Of a DNA stretch of 64,000 nucleotides, positions 51,121 through 60,878 are shown piece after piece. The stretch's first letter is position 1; every line of letters begins with the position of its first letter. The position numbers and the translations under genes are program-made. This stretch comes from Caballeronia concitans (lineage in GTDB: Bacteria > Pseudomonadota > Gammaproteobacteria > Burkholderiales > Burkholderiaceae). The stretch spans positions 62,001 to 126,000 of the forward strand of contig NZ_FCNV02000005.1 in the NCBI RefSeq assembly GCF_001544615.1. The letters run 5' to 3'. The notes beneath the pieces are model-generated. The model did no database searches and was not told the DNA's origin. It worked only from the letters and a program-made list of their open reading frames with translations.

Positions 51121-52386
51121 TCATGCGGCCGCCTGTTGTTTTTCGAAGAGTTCGCGGAACACCGGATAAATGTCCGATGCCGAGTCGACTTTCTTCATTG
51201 CCAGTTCAGGTGCGCCGGCCGCCAGTTGAGCATACTCCAACCAGAGATTCTGCTCCTCTGGCGCGACTTGAATATAGGCAAAATACCGTACCTTCGGGAG
51301 AATGTCTTCCGCGAGCAGCTTGCGGCATTTCGGGGAATCATCGGTCCAGTTGTCGCCGTCCGAAGCCTGTGCGCCGTAAATGTTCCATTCAGTCGGCGAG
51401 TAGCGTTCGTCCATGATCTTCTTCATCAGCTCGAGCGCGCTCGACACCACCGTGCCGCCGCTTTCCGTCGAGTGGAAGAAGGTGTCCTCGTCCACTTCCT
51501 CGGCGCGCGTGTGGTGGCGAATGAACACCACTTCGATCTTCTCGTAGTTCCGCTGCAGGAAGAGATAGAGCAGGATGAAGAAGCGCTTGGACAAGTCCTT
51601 GCGCTGCTCGTCCATGGAACCGGAGACGTCCATCAGGCAGAACATCACGGCTTTGCTCGATGGCGTCGGCTGCTTCACGCGGTTGATATAGCGCAGGTCG
51701 AAAGGATCGATGAACGGAATGCGCGTGATCCGTCCCTGCATGACGACGATTTCCGCTTCGAGCCGCGCGATCTCTTCGGCGTCGCCGTCTTCTTCCTTCA
51801 GTTGTTCGAGCTGGCGTTCCATCTCGCGCAATTGCGACGCAAGCGGCCAGCCCAGCGCGATACGGCGCCCGAGCGCGCTACGCAGCGATCTCACCACGTC
51901 GATGTTGTTCGGCGTGCCTTCGGCCGCCCAGCCCGCGCGCACGTTCTTCCATGTGGGCACGGCGAGCAGTTGCGTCTTCACGAGGCGCGGCAGTTCGAGA
52001 TCGTCGAAGAAGTACTGCATGAATTCTTCGCGCGAGAGTTCGAAGACGAAATCGTCCTGGCCTTCGCCCTCGTTGCTCGCACTCTTTCCGCCGCCGCCCG
52101 AGCCGCCCGGCGGACGCGGAATCTTGTCGCCGCGAATGTAGTCCGCGTTGCCCGGATGGACGTACTCGCGCTTGCCGCCCGGCCCGTGCCTGAACGACGG
52201 CTCCGCGATGTCCTTCTTCGGAATCGTGATGCTCTGCGTGCTTTGAATGTCTTTGATGCTGCGATCGCGCACCGCGTCGGAAACGGCGCGGCGGATGTAG
52301 TTCTTGACGCGTCGCAGGAAGCGCTCGCGGTTCGCGATGCTCTTGTTCTTGCCGGCTAGCCTGCGGTCGATGATTTGGTGCAGCAC
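51121..52386 (-). CDS. yeaH: YeaH/YhbH family protein (DUF444)
   Basis: A 421-residue protein. The N-terminus (LHQIIDRRLAGKNKSIANRE) and the von Willebrand-type DVSGSMDE motif with the ESGGTVVSSAL follow-up match YeaH/YhbH. The Gly/Pro-rich PPGGSGGGGKS insert near residue 95 is also typical. Length agrees with E. coli YeaH (427). The start is a GTG at 52386 with GGGAG seven nt upstream; the ATG 42 nt earlier lacks such a site. It acts with PrkA in general stress, perhaps as a metal-dependent scaffold. Second gene of the operon. Confidence 0.92.
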   Translation of the reverse strand: MLHQIIDRRLAGKNKSIANRERFLRRVKNYIRRAVSDAVRDRSIKDIQSTQSITIPKKDIAEPSFRHGPGGKREYVHPGNADYIRGDKIPRPPGGSGGGGKSASNEGEGQDDFVFELSREEFMQYFFDDLELPRLVKTQLLAVPTWKNVRAGWAAEGTPNNIDVVRSLRSALGRRIALGWPLASQLREMERQLEQLKEEDGDAEEIARLEAEIVVMQGRITRIPFIDPFDLRYINRVKQPTPSSKAVMFCLMDVSGSMDEQRKDLSKRFFILLYLFLQRNYEKIEVVFIRHHTRAEEVDEDTFFHSTESGGTVVSSALELMKKIMDERYSPTEWNIYGAQASDGDNWTDDSPKCRKLLAEDILPKVRYFAYIQVAPEEQNLWLEYAQLAAGAPELAMKKVDSASDIYPVFRELFEKQQAAA

Positions 52387-52565
52387 ATCCAGTCTCCCGC
52401 GTAATTGGCGAGGTGCGAGGCGCTGCATGAGTCCTTGGCGCACCGCGCGCGGCTTCGCCAGCGTCTCTCACTCGCAACATGCCCGCCTTGTCGCCGGGTC
52501 CGGTGCTTGAACCGGGCGGCGCGGGCCTGAGACAACCTTTCTGCTTACGACTTACACTCGCGAAC

Positions 52566-54488
52566 TTACGACGACTTGCGCACGCGCAGATACCAGTCGC
52601 ACAACAGACGCACCTGCTTCGGCGTATAGCCCTTCGCGACCATGCGATTGACGAAGTCCTCGTGCTTCCTCTGCTCTTCCGCCGATCCCTTCGCATTGAA
52701 CGAGATGACCGGCAGCAGTTCTTCGGTATTGGAGAACATCTTCTTCTCGATCACGACACGCAGCTTTTCATAGCTGATCCACGCGGGATTCTTGCCCCCG
52801 TTCGCGGCGCGCGCACGCAACACGAAGTTCACGATCTCGTTACGGAAGTCCTTCGGGTTGCTGATGCCCGCGGGCTTCTCGATCTTCTCCAGCTCCGCAT
52901 TCAGCGCGGCGCGGTCGAAGCTCTCGCCGGTGTCGTGATCGCGGAATTCCTGGTCCTGAATCCAGAAGTCCGCGTACGTCACGTAGCGATCGAAGATGTT
53001 TTGTCCATACTCGGAATACGACTCCAGATACGCGGTCTGAATCTCCTTCCCGATGAATTCGGCATAACGCGAAGCGAGCACGTCCTTAATGAACGAGAGA
53101 TACTTCTGCTCCGTTTCCGGCGGGAACTGCTCGCGCTCGATCTGCTGTTCGAGCACGTACATGAGATGCACGGGATTGGCCGCGACTTCGGTCGAATCGA
53201 AGTTGAAGACGCGCGACAGGATCTTGAACGCGAAGCGCGTGGAGACGCCCGTCATGCCTTCATCGACACCCGCGAAATCGCGATACTCCTGATACGACTT
53301 CGCCTTCGGATCCGTGTCCTTCAGGTTTTCGCCGTCATACACCTGCATCTTCGAGAAGAGACTCGAATTCTCCGGTTCGTGCAGGCGCGTGAGGACGGCC
53401 ATCTGCGCCATCATCTTGAGTGTGCCAGGCGCGCAGACCGCATCCGCCAGCGAGGAATTGCGCAGGAGCTTCTCGTAGATCTTCACTTCTTCGCCATAAC
53501 GCAGGCAGTACGGCACCTTCACGACGAAGATACGATCAAGCAGCGCCTCGTTGTTCTTGTTGTTGCGGAAGGCCTTCCATTCCGATTCGTTCGAGTGCGC
53601 GAGGATGATGCCGTCGAACGGAATCGCGCCGAAGCCTTCGGTGCCCTTGAAGTTGCCTTCCTGCGTGGCGGTCAAAAGCGGGTGCAGCACCTTGATCGGC
53701 GCCTTGAACATTTCGACGAATTCGAGCAGGCCCTGATTCGCGAGGCACAGACCGCCGGAATAGCTGTACGCGTCGGCGTCGTCCTGCGAGTAAGTTTCGA
53801 GCTTGCGGATATCCACCTTGCCGACGAGCGAGGAGATGTCCTGATTGTTCTCGTCGCCCGGCTCCGTCTTCGCGATGCCGATCTGGCGAAGTATCGACGG
53901 ATAGCGGCGCACGACGCGGAACTTGCGGATGTCGCCGTTGTATTCATGCAGGCGCTTGACCGCCCACGGCGAGAGAATGCTTTTGAGGTAGCGCCGCGGA
54001 ATGCCGTATTGCTCTTCGAGCACGGGGCCGTCTTCGTCGTAATCGAAAAGGCCGAGCGGCGATTCGTTGACGGGCGATCCCTTCAGCGAGTAGAACGGCA
54101 CGCGTTCCATGAGTTGCTTGAGACGTTCGGCGATCGACGACTTGCCGCCGCCCACCGGGCCCAGCAGATACAGGATCTGCTTCTTCTCTTCGAGACCCTG
54201 CGCCGCGTGCCTGAAATACGACACCACGTTCTCGATCACCTCTTCCATTCCGTAAAACTCACGGAACGCGGGATACACCTTGATGACCTTGTTTGCAAAC
54301 ACACGCGACAGGCGCGGATCGAGACGCGTATCGACCATTTCGGGTTCACCGATGGCCGTCAGCATGCGTTCGCCCGCAGTTGCGTATGTGGCAGGATCTT
54401 CCTTGCAGAGCGCGAGATACTCTTCCAGCGAGAACTCTTCCTCGCGCGTTTTTTCGAAGCGGGTCGCGAAACTGCTGTAGATATCCAT
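52566..54488 (-). CDS. prkA: PrkA family serine protein kinase (YeaG)
   Basis: A 640-residue cytosolic kinase with an N-terminal AAA+ module: Walker A GPVGGGKSS at 110-118, and the PrkA-specific FYSLKGSPVNESPLGLF and LANQGLLEFVEMFKA segments. The C-terminal kinase-like domain follows. E. coli YeaG is 644 residues and is induced by starvation under sigma-S/NtrC control. It is first in the operon prkA-yeaH-spoVR. A pair of repeats upstream at 54592-54646 may be its operator. The gap of 179 bp to yeaH is larger than between the other genes, so a second promoter is possible. Confidence 0.96.
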   Translation of the reverse strand: MDIYSSFATRFEKTREEEFSLEEYLALCKEDPATYATAGERMLTAIGEPEMVDTRLDPRLSRVFANKVIKVYPAFREFYGMEEVIENVVSYFRHAAQGLEEKKQILYLLGPVGGGKSSIAERLKQLMERVPFYSLKGSPVNESPLGLFDYDEDGPVLEEQYGIPRRYLKSILSPWAVKRLHEYNGDIRKFRVVRRYPSILRQIGIAKTEPGDENNQDISSLVGKVDIRKLETYSQDDADAYSYSGGLCLANQGLLEFVEMFKAPIKVLHPLLTATQEGNFKGTEGFGAIPFDGIILAHSNESEWKAFRNNKNNEALLDRIFVVKVPYCLRYGEEVKIYEKLLRNSSLADAVCAPGTLKMMAQMAVLTRLHEPENSSLFSKMQVYDGENLKDTDPKAKSYQEYRDFAGVDEGMTGVSTRFAFKILSRVFNFDSTEVAANPVHLMYVLEQQIEREQFPPETEQKYLSFIKDVLASRYAEFIGKEIQTAYLESYSEYGQNIFDRYVTYADFWIQDQEFRDHDTGESFDRAALNAELEKIEKPAGISNPKDFRNEIVNFVLRARAANGGKNPAWISYEKLRVVIEKKMFSNTEELLPVISFNAKGSAEEQRKHEDFVNRMVAKGYTPKQVRLLCDWYLRVRKSS

Positions 54489-54853
54489 GCTACCTCCTCG
54501 CCGAAGTCAGAAAGCCTTGGTCGTCTCAACGCGCGTTATCGAAACGACATCGCTTGAATTCATCCTAAACCCTTTCGAATTTTTTTTCACGCACTAGCTA
54601 AGGTGATTTGCCAGGAAGCCGCTTGGAACTATCACTAGCTTGGTGAGTTATTTTCGTTCACCTACAATCCTCAGTCCCAATGTCGGTAACGTCGTGTTCG
54701 TTGTATCGCGCTTTCCATGCGTCTTTGCAGCGTCGTTCCGCCAAAGCCGCAACGTTGCGCGAATGCATCGCTCGCGATCGCTTCTAAAAGCCACTCGAGC
54801 AGCGCTCAATAAGTGTTCCCGATAGTGTTCCCGATACGCGCGAATGACATCGC
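54489..54853. other. 365-bp intergenic region upstream of prkA
   Basis: Contains an AT-rich tract near the prkA start (54571-54590), a pair of direct repeats (54592-54606 and 54633-54646), and no gene. No properly spaced sigma-54 element (GG-N10-GC) was seen. The right part, 54700-54853, lies downstream of the hydratase stop. Confidence 0.5.
54592..54646. promoter_or_regulatory. paired repeats upstream of prkA (candidate operator)
   Basis: CACTAGCTAAGGTGA (54592-54606) and CACTAGCTTGGTGA (54633-54646) are spaced 41 bp start to start, about four helical turns. Extended by one base the second reads TCACTAGCTTGGTGA, an imperfect palindrome with TCAC...GTGA ends, as many dimeric regulators bind. 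They lie 104-158 bp before the prkA start. Confidence 0.5.
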
Positions 54854-55615
54854 TCAAGTCAGCACGAGTTCGAGTTCGCCGATGCGATCGATCGCGCCAT
54901 GCACCATCGACGGTCCTTCCACGCGATACGCGCCCGTATAGGAACCGGTGGTGATGGTCCAGAAAGGCTCGACGGTCAATCCCATACGAGAACAATGGTT
55001 GACGAGCCAGGGCAGCAATTCGCGAGGATCGCCCGCGGGATTGCCCAAGGTAGCCGGAGCAATCCCCACGCCATCGAGCGTGAGTTCCAGTCGCGGCGCA
55101 AGAAAATCGAAGCCCGGCGCGACCACGTCGTAGGGTTCCATCCCGCTCGTGATCAGCGCGCCGTTGTTCTGCGCATCCGCAAGCTGCGCGAGCGGATCGA
55201 GATTGGGCCACTGCGCGAAACGGCTGTCGACCACTTCGAGCGCCACTGCAATGCCGCCGATCGCGGCGAGCACTTCGGCGCGCGTGTAAGCATCGGATTT
55301 CGGGGGCAGTGCGTACGCGAAGCGAAACGCGATCTCCAGTTCCACCAGCACGCGAAAGAAGCCGTTGCATGGCAGGCGCGCGGGCGACACGTACACGCTT
55401 TCGGCATCGATGGGCGCGCCCGTGGCGAGCGCATCCGGTGCGCGCGCGCCGATCTTCCATGCGCCGATGCGCGCTTTCATGTCGCGCAGGACTTCGTGCT
55501 GGATGGCGTAGGCGGTGTGCGCGTCGGGAGGAAGATCGCGCTCTTCGAGGGCGTCGATCAGTTGATGCTGACGCCGGGCTGCGGCGAGCTTCGCGGCGAG
55601 TGTCGATCCGGTCAT
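54854..55615 (-). CDS. 2-keto-4-pentenoate hydratase/fumarylacetoacetate hydrolase family
   Basis: A 253-residue metal-dependent enzyme of the MhpD/FAH family. The metal ligands are at Glu92 and Glu94 (VLVELEIAF) and Glu127 (VALEVVD), and SYTGAYRVEGPSMVHG precedes the C-terminus. Likely hydrates or decarboxylates a 2-oxo-enoic acid in aromatic or sugar catabolism; the exact substrate is not indicated. ATG at 55615 follows GAGGTTAGCGAC. No meta-cleavage genes are near. It is single and not part of the rbs operon, whose last gene ends 218 bp upstream. Confidence 0.85.
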   Translation of the reverse strand: MTGSTLAAKLAAARRQHQLIDALEERDLPPDAHTAYAIQHEVLRDMKARIGAWKIGARAPDALATGAPIDAESVYVSPARLPCNGFFRVLVELEIAFRFAYALPPKSDAYTRAEVLAAIGGIAVALEVVDSRFAQWPNLDPLAQLADAQNNGALITSGMEPYDVVAPGFDFLAPRLELTLDGVGIAPATLGNPAGDPRELLPWLVNHCSRMGLTVEPFWTITTGSYTGAYRVEGPSMVHGAIDRIGELELVLT

Positions 55616-55833
55616 GTCGCTAACCTCGTATGAACGATGACGCACAGTGCATCAGTGTACGGGCTAGCGGATCAAAGTTGCGTTTGCCCTTGCGAGCGTC
55701 ATGTAGCCACACGTCGCACGGCGTGTGAAGGAACGATGACATCGCGGGAAACGGTCGCGTGAGACGCGCACGATTGCATGAGGTGCAACGAACGGCATCA
55801 GCCAAGCGTCGCGCCTTGCTGGAATGTGCGCGC

Positions 55834-56799
55834 TTACGCCGTCACTTCGGCGCGATGCGGAATGGACGGCTGCGCGCCTTCGCGCGTCACCGCGATGGCG
55901 GCTGCGCGCTGACCGAAGGCGATCGCATCGGCGACGGCGCTGCCGCGCGCGAGCTCTGCCGCGAACCCGCCTATAAAGGTGTCGCCGGCGGCGGTGGTAT
56001 CGACGGCATCGACTTTCGGCGACGGAAGATGCTTGCCGTCGACGTCGCCGTCGAGCAGCGCGAACACGCCCTGCCCGCCGAGCGTGATGACGACATTGCG
56101 GGCGCCTCTCGCCTTCAGCGCATGCGCGGCGCGGCGGGCATCGTCGGGTGTGGCGATTGCCATGCCCGTGAGCGTGGCCGCTTCCAGTTCGTTCGGGATC
56201 AGGTAATCGATGAGCGCGAACCAGTCGCCGGGCAACGCGTTCGCCGCCGGTGCGGGATTGAGAATCGTCGTGCGGCCGAGCCTGCGTCCGGCGGCGAGCG
56301 CGGCGCGCACCGTTTCGGGCGGCGTTTCGAGCTGGCACACAATGACATCCGCGCGCGCGAGCATCGCTTCCTGTGCGTCGATGCTCGCGGGCGTGACTTC
56401 GGCGTTGCTGCCCGCGACGATGACGATCGCGTTCTGGCTCGCATCGTCGACGATGATGAGCGCCACGCCCGTCGGCGCATGTTCGCTCGTGGCGAGCGCC
56501 GCGCAGTCGATGCCCTCCGCTTCGAGGCTCGCGCGCAGCGTCGCGCCGTTCGCATCCTGGCCGACGCAGCCGATCATCGCGACCTGTGCGCCGAGGCGTG
56601 CCGCCGCGACCGCCTGGTTGCCGCCCTTGCCGCCCGGCACCTGCGCGAACGTGTGTCCCGCGAGCGTTTCGCCGGGCATCGGCAGACGCGGCGCGCGCGC
56701 GACGAGATCCATGTTGAGACTGCCGACCACGGTCACGCGGCCGCGCGGGGCCGCCTGCGTGGCGTTGCTGGCGTCGGTGGACTTGGCGTTGTCGCTCAT
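55834..56799 (-). CDS. rbsK: ribokinase
   Basis: Phosphorylates D-ribose to ribose 5-phosphate. The 321-residue PfkB-family protein has the GGKGGNQAVAAARLG motif near residue 53, the substrate opening VVGSLNMDLV, and the C-terminal anion hole VDTTAAGDTFIGGF with catalytic Asp. The ATG at 56799 follows GGAAACC. Start at this Met is preferred because the longer upstream frame overlaps rbsR. It is last in the rbs operon, 38 nt after rbsR. Confidence 0.95.
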   Translation of the reverse strand: MSDNAKSTDASNATQAAPRGRVTVVGSLNMDLVARAPRLPMPGETLAGHTFAQVPGGKGGNQAVAAARLGAQVAMIGCVGQDANGATLRASLEAEGIDCAALATSEHAPTGVALIIVDDASQNAIVIVAGSNAEVTPASIDAQEAMLARADVIVCQLETPPETVRAALAAGRRLGRTTILNPAPAANALPGDWFALIDYLIPNELEAATLTGMAIATPDDARRAAHALKARGARNVVITLGGQGVFALLDGDVDGKHLPSPKVDAVDTTAAGDTFIGGFAAELARGSAVADAIAFGQRAAAIAVTREGAQPSIPHRAEVTA

Positions 56800-56837
56800 C
56801 GCGCTGGTTTCCGTCGGGTTTCCGTCGATAAGAAAAA

Positions 56838-57884
56838 TTATTCCGCGTTTTCCGCGACCGGACGGCAGCACGTGGCGTGCGCCTCCCGCACCACTGCGGT
56901 CGATTCGCGGCGCACGAGGCGCGGCGGCACCACACGGCGGCGCGTCGTGCCCGCGAGCTTGCCGATGATGCGCTCGATCAGCGTTTGCGCCGCCATCTCG
57001 CCGAGCGAGCGCACCGAATGGCCGACCGTCGACAGCGCGGGATACGTGTAGCGCGAAAGTTCGACATCGTCGAAACCGATGATCGAGCAATCGTCCGGCA
57101 CGCGGATCTTGCGTTCCGCCGCCGCCCGCAGCGCGCCGATGCCCATCATGTCATTGCACGCAAAGATCGCCGTGGGCTTCATCGAGTCGAACAATTGCGA
57201 GGCCGCCGCGTAGCCGCCGGTCGCCGAGAAGTCGCTCTGGACGATCGCGTCGCGGCCAATCTCGACGCCGCGCTCCGCCATCGCGCGGATGAAGCCGTGC
57301 AGGCGCATCGCGCTCACCGCCGTTCCCGCCGGCCCGGTGATGCAGCCGATGTCCGAATGCCCGAGTTGCAGCAGATGCCGCGTGGCGAGATACGCGCCCT
57401 TTTCGTGGTCGATCTGCACGAGATCCGCCGAAATGCCCTCGATGTTGCGATCGACGATCACGAGCGGCTCGCGCGCGCTCGCGAGACACTGCGCGAGCAC
57501 GGCATCTTCGCCCGCCGATGCGATCACCAGCCCGTCGATGCGCTTTTCCTGAAGCACGCGCAGATAATTGCGCTGCTTGGCGGGATCGTCGTCGGAATTG
57601 CAGAAGAACACGCAGTAGCCGTTCTTCGCGCAGCCGTCCTCGACACCGCGCGCCAGCTCCGCGAAGTACGGATTCGTCGCGTTCGGCACGAGCAGGCCGA
57701 TGGTCGCCGTCGAGCGCGCCTTCAGCGAGCGCGCCACCGCGGACGGCACGTAGTCCAGCTCGCGGATCGCCCGCTCGACCTTCGCCCGCACGTCCGCGGA
57801 CACCGGCCTCGAATTGTTCACTACGTGAGACACCGTCGTAAAAGACACCCCGGCAATCGCCGCCACGTCTTTGATCGTCGCCAT
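56838..57884 (-). CDS. rbsR: LacI family regulator, RbsR-like
   Basis: A 348-residue LacI/GalR repressor: HTH at residues 1-25 (MATIKDVAAIAGVSFTTVSH), hinge VARSLKARS at about 50-58, and a periplasmic-binding-protein-like sugar domain from about 60. Located between rbsC and rbsK and so probably the ribose repressor; the effector is inferred from context. The start at 57884 is fixed by the family N-terminus. A 205-bp gap separates it from rbsC, which may hold an internal promoter. Confidence 0.9.
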   Translation of the reverse strand: MATIKDVAAIAGVSFTTVSHVVNNSRPVSADVRAKVERAIRELDYVPSAVARSLKARSTATIGLLVPNATNPYFAELARGVEDGCAKNGYCVFFCNSDDDPAKQRNYLRVLQEKRIDGLVIASAGEDAVLAQCLASAREPLVIVDRNIEGISADLVQIDHEKGAYLATRHLLQLGHSDIGCITGPAGTAVSAMRLHGFIRAMAERGVEIGRDAIVQSDFSATGGYAAASQLFDSMKPTAIFACNDMMGIGALRAAAERKIRVPDDCSIIGFDDVELSRYTYPALSTVGHSVRSLGEMAAQTLIERIIGKLAGTTRRRVVPPRLVRRESTAVVREAHATCCRPVAENAE

Positions 57885-58089
57885 ACATCGTCCTTCGCTT
57901 TTCTGGTCCAACTGCTCTTGTCGATCGGATGCGTTCCGCGCGCACGGCCCTCCCGCGCGCCCTTGCCGCTCCCCGTTGCTTCCTTGCCGCAAAACGGATC
58001 GCCCGATCTCTCTTTTTGCCTGCTTCGCCGCCCGCTTTCCCGAGCCGAACGACGTCCTGCCTTTCATGCCGATGCTGCCGGCCCTGCCT

Positions 58090-59088
58090 TCATGCGCGCT
58101 TGCGCCTGCTGCGATACGTGTCCAGCACCACCGCGACCACGATAACCGCGCCCGTGATGATTCGCTTGGTCGGCTCGTTCGCGCCGATCTGCGCGAGTCC
58201 CGCCGCCAGCACGGAGATGATGAGAACGCCAAAAAAGGTGCTGATGACCGAGCCGCGCCCGCCCATCAGGCTCGTCCCGCCGATCACCACGGCCGCGATC
58301 ACCTGCAGCTCCAGCCCCGCGCCCGCGTTGGGATCGGCGGCTTCGAGGCGTGAAATCTGAAACAGCGCGGCAAGCCCCGACAGCGCGCCCATCAACGCGA
58401 ACACGATCACCTTGTACGGACGCGGATCGACGCCCGCGAGCCGCACCGCTTCCTCGTTCGTGCCGATGCCTACGAGATATCGGCCAAAAATCGTCCGGGT
58501 CAAGACCCAATGTGCAACGATCATCACCGCGACCGCGATCAGAAACGCCGGCGAAATGCCGAACGCGATCGGATTCGAGAGGAAATCGAAGGCATCGCCG
58601 ATATAAGCGGTGCGCGAGTTCATCATCTGATACGCAAGCCCGCGCGCCGCTTCCAGCACGCCAAGCGACACGATGAACGACGGAATGCGCCACGCGACCG
58701 TCACGAGCCCCGTCACGGTGCCCGTCAGCGCGGCGGCGGCGAGACCGATCAGCGCAGCCGGCAGCGCGGGCCAGTGCCACTTGAGCGCCGCGACGCTCAC
58801 CACCGATGCGCCCAGCGCCAGCACCGATCCCACCGACAGGTCGATGCCCGTGATGATCAGCACGAACGTCATGCCCACCGACATCACGACGAGATCCGGA
58901 ATCTGGTTCGCGATCGTGCTGAACGTGTCGTACGTCAGAAAGTGCGAGCTGAGCACCGAAAACAGCGCGATCATCGCGGCGAGCGCGCCCGCGAGACCGA
59001 GATAATTCGAAAAGCCCAGGCGCGTGCCTGCGCCCTTGGCGGTCTTGGGTGCGTCGGCTGGGAGATTCGCTTCGGTCTGACCCGTCAT
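58090..59088 (-). CDS. rbsC: ribose ABC transporter permease
   Basis: A 332-residue inner-membrane permease of the CUT2/BPD_transp_2 family with about nine helices. Landmarks are VLIITGIDLSVGSVLALGA and the EAA-like region GRYLVGIGTNEEAVRLAGVD, then ELQVIAAVVIGGTSLMGGRGS. It forms the channel of the Rbs importer. The ATG directly abuts the rbsA stop (no gap), so it is translationally coupled. About 20 residues of hydrophilic N-terminus precede the first helix. Confidence 0.95.
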   Translation of the reverse strand: MTGQTEANLPADAPKTAKGAGTRLGFSNYLGLAGALAAMIALFSVLSSHFLTYDTFSTIANQIPDLVVMSVGMTFVLIITGIDLSVGSVLALGASVVSVAALKWHWPALPAALIGLAAAALTGTVTGLVTVAWRIPSFIVSLGVLEAARGLAYQMMNSRTAYIGDAFDFLSNPIAFGISPAFLIAVAVMIVAHWVLTRTIFGRYLVGIGTNEEAVRLAGVDPRPYKVIVFALMGALSGLAALFQISRLEAADPNAGAGLELQVIAAVVIGGTSLMGGRGSVISTFFGVLIISVLAAGLAQIGANEPTKRIITGAVIVVAVVLDTYRSRRKRA

Positions 59089-60705
59089 TCAATGCTCCAC
59101 GAGATCGTCTTGTTCGGGCGGCTTCGCGTCCGGCGCGAGCGGCTCGTGCAGAATTTCATCGCGCTTCGCATAGCCCGCGAACGCGGCGGCGAGCAGCGCG
59201 TCCTGCGTCCAGCTTTCGCGCTCGAAAATGCCGGTCATGCGCCCCGCCGACATGACGCCGATGCGGTCGCAGATCAGCATCAGCTCGCGCAGATCGCTCG
59301 ACACGACCACGAGCGCGCGGCCTTCGCGGGCGAGCGCGCCCATGAGTCCGTAGATGTCGAATTTCGCGCCGACATCGATGCCGCGCGTCGGTTCGTCGAA
59401 AAGCAGCACGCGGCACGCTTGGCGCCCTTCGCGCGCGAGCCAGCGGCCGATCACCACTTTCTGCTGATTGCCGCCCGACAGTTCCGACACCGCCTGCGCC
59501 GGGCCGGACGTCCGCACGCGCATCGCGTCGATTTGTCCCTGCGCGACCGATGCCTCGCGGCGCGTGTCGATCACGCCGTGCCGCGCCACCGCGCCGACGT
59601 TGCCGAGTGAAACGTTCGCCGCGATCGGCAGGCCGAGCAGCAGGCCTTCGCCCTTGCGGTCCTCCGTGATCAGCGCGATGCCGTGCTTCACCGCATCCGA
59701 CGGCGAACTCACGCTGACCGGCTGCAACGTTTGCCCGTCGCGTGCAATCGACACCGTGCCAGCATCCGCGCGATCCGCGCCGTAAATCAGGCGCATCAGT
59801 TCGGTGCGGCCCGCGCCGATCAGCCCGCTCACGCCGAAAATTTCGCCTGCGCGCACGTCGAAGGAAACGTCGCGCACCGCCTGACCGCGCGTCAGGCCTT
59901 CCACTTTCAGCGCGACGCCGCCCAGCCGCTTTTCTCCCAGATCGATGCGCTCGCCCAGCTCGCGGCCCACCATCAGCGTGACGAGTTGCTCGCTCGAGAG
60001 CGTGTCCATCGGGCCGATATGCACGAGGCGTCCGTCGCGCAGCACGGCCACGCGCTCCGCGATGCGCCGCAATTCATCGAGCCGGTGCGAGATGTACACG
60101 AGCGCCACGCCGCGCGCTTTCAGCCGCGCGATCTGCTCGAACAGCAGATCGACTTCGCGGGCGGTGAGCATCGCGGTGGGCTCGTCGAGAATCAGCACGC
60201 GGCAATCGCCGATCAGATTGCGCGCGATTTCCACCATCTGCTGATGACCGATGCCGAGATCGCCGACGAGCGTGTCCGGATCGATCGCATCGAGCCCGAC
60301 TTGCGCCATCGCGTGACGCGCGTCGTCGGCAAGACGCTTGCGGTCGATCCAGCCGAATTTCAGGCGGCCTTTCTGCGGCAGCCGGTTCAGAAACAGGTTT
60401 TCCGCGACGGAGAGCGTCGGCAGCAGGTTCAGCTCCTGCATGACCATCCGCACCCCGAGCGCTTCCGCGTCCGTGCGGCTCGCGGGTGCGTACGGGCGGC
60501 CGGCGAGCGTCATCGTGCCCGTGCTCGGGTCCGTGAGTCCGCCGATGATCTTCGAGAGCGTGCTCTTGCCCGCGCCGTTTTCGCCCGTCAACGCGAGGAC
60601 CTCGCCGGGCGTGAGCCCGAGCGAAACGTCGGCCAGCACCGGCTCGACGTAGGTCTTGCCGATGCCCGCGACTGTCAGCACGCTGGCGTGGTCCGCATCG
60701 TTCAT
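59089..60705 (-). CDS. rbsA: ribose ABC transporter ATP-binding protein
   Basis: A 538-residue ATPase with two fused ABC domains. The first has Walker A GENGAGKST near residue 41 and the signature LGIGHQQMVEIARNL; the second has the degenerate Walker A GLIGAGRTE and signature ELSGGNQQKVVIG, as in RbsA. It drives ribose uptake. It lies 173 nt after rbsB and immediately before rbsC, whose start abuts its stop. No strong ribosome binding site precedes its ATG. Confidence 0.95.
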   Translation of the reverse strand: MNDADHASVLTVAGIGKTYVEPVLADVSLGLTPGEVLALTGENGAGKSTLSKIIGGLTDPSTGTMTLAGRPYAPASRTDAEALGVRMVMQELNLLPTLSVAENLFLNRLPQKGRLKFGWIDRKRLADDARHAMAQVGLDAIDPDTLVGDLGIGHQQMVEIARNLIGDCRVLILDEPTAMLTAREVDLLFEQIARLKARGVALVYISHRLDELRRIAERVAVLRDGRLVHIGPMDTLSSEQLVTLMVGRELGERIDLGEKRLGGVALKVEGLTRGQAVRDVSFDVRAGEIFGVSGLIGAGRTELMRLIYGADRADAGTVSIARDGQTLQPVSVSSPSDAVKHGIALITEDRKGEGLLLGLPIAANVSLGNVGAVARHGVIDTRREASVAQGQIDAMRVRTSGPAQAVSELSGGNQQKVVIGRWLAREGRQACRVLLFDEPTRGIDVGAKFDIYGLMGALAREGRALVVVSSDLRELMLICDRIGVMSAGRMTGIFERESWTQDALLAAAFAGYAKRDEILHEPLAPDAKPPEQDDLVEH

Positions 60706-60878
60706 GTTGGCGTTCGGTCGGTCAAGGCTGGGTGAGCCTCCTCGCGTTGAATACGTTCCGGGCGGCGGCTGTCGTCCGCGCTCGTTCGTGTCTTAACGGC
60801 ACGATGACCGCGAACTTGAGGACGGACGGTTCGGCGCCCCACGCTCGCGGTCGCGGCCGGTCCTTCGCCGCGCCTGCT

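Noticed and set aside
50992-51124. 44-residue N-terminal extension of SpoVR starting at an ATGA overlap with yeaH
   Set aside because: The coupling is tempting, but the extension is low-complexity and the family begins at the Met at 50992, which has its own GGAAGG site.
49478-51169. Long rightward open frame opposite spoVR
   Set aside because: Antisense shadow of the SpoVR gene; repetitive Arg/His/Val composition.
52479-54557. Very long rightward open frame opposite prkA
   Set aside because: Mirror frame of a highly conserved gene in GC-rich DNA; its composition (Arg/His/Glu-rich) is unlike a protein and no ribosome binding site is present.
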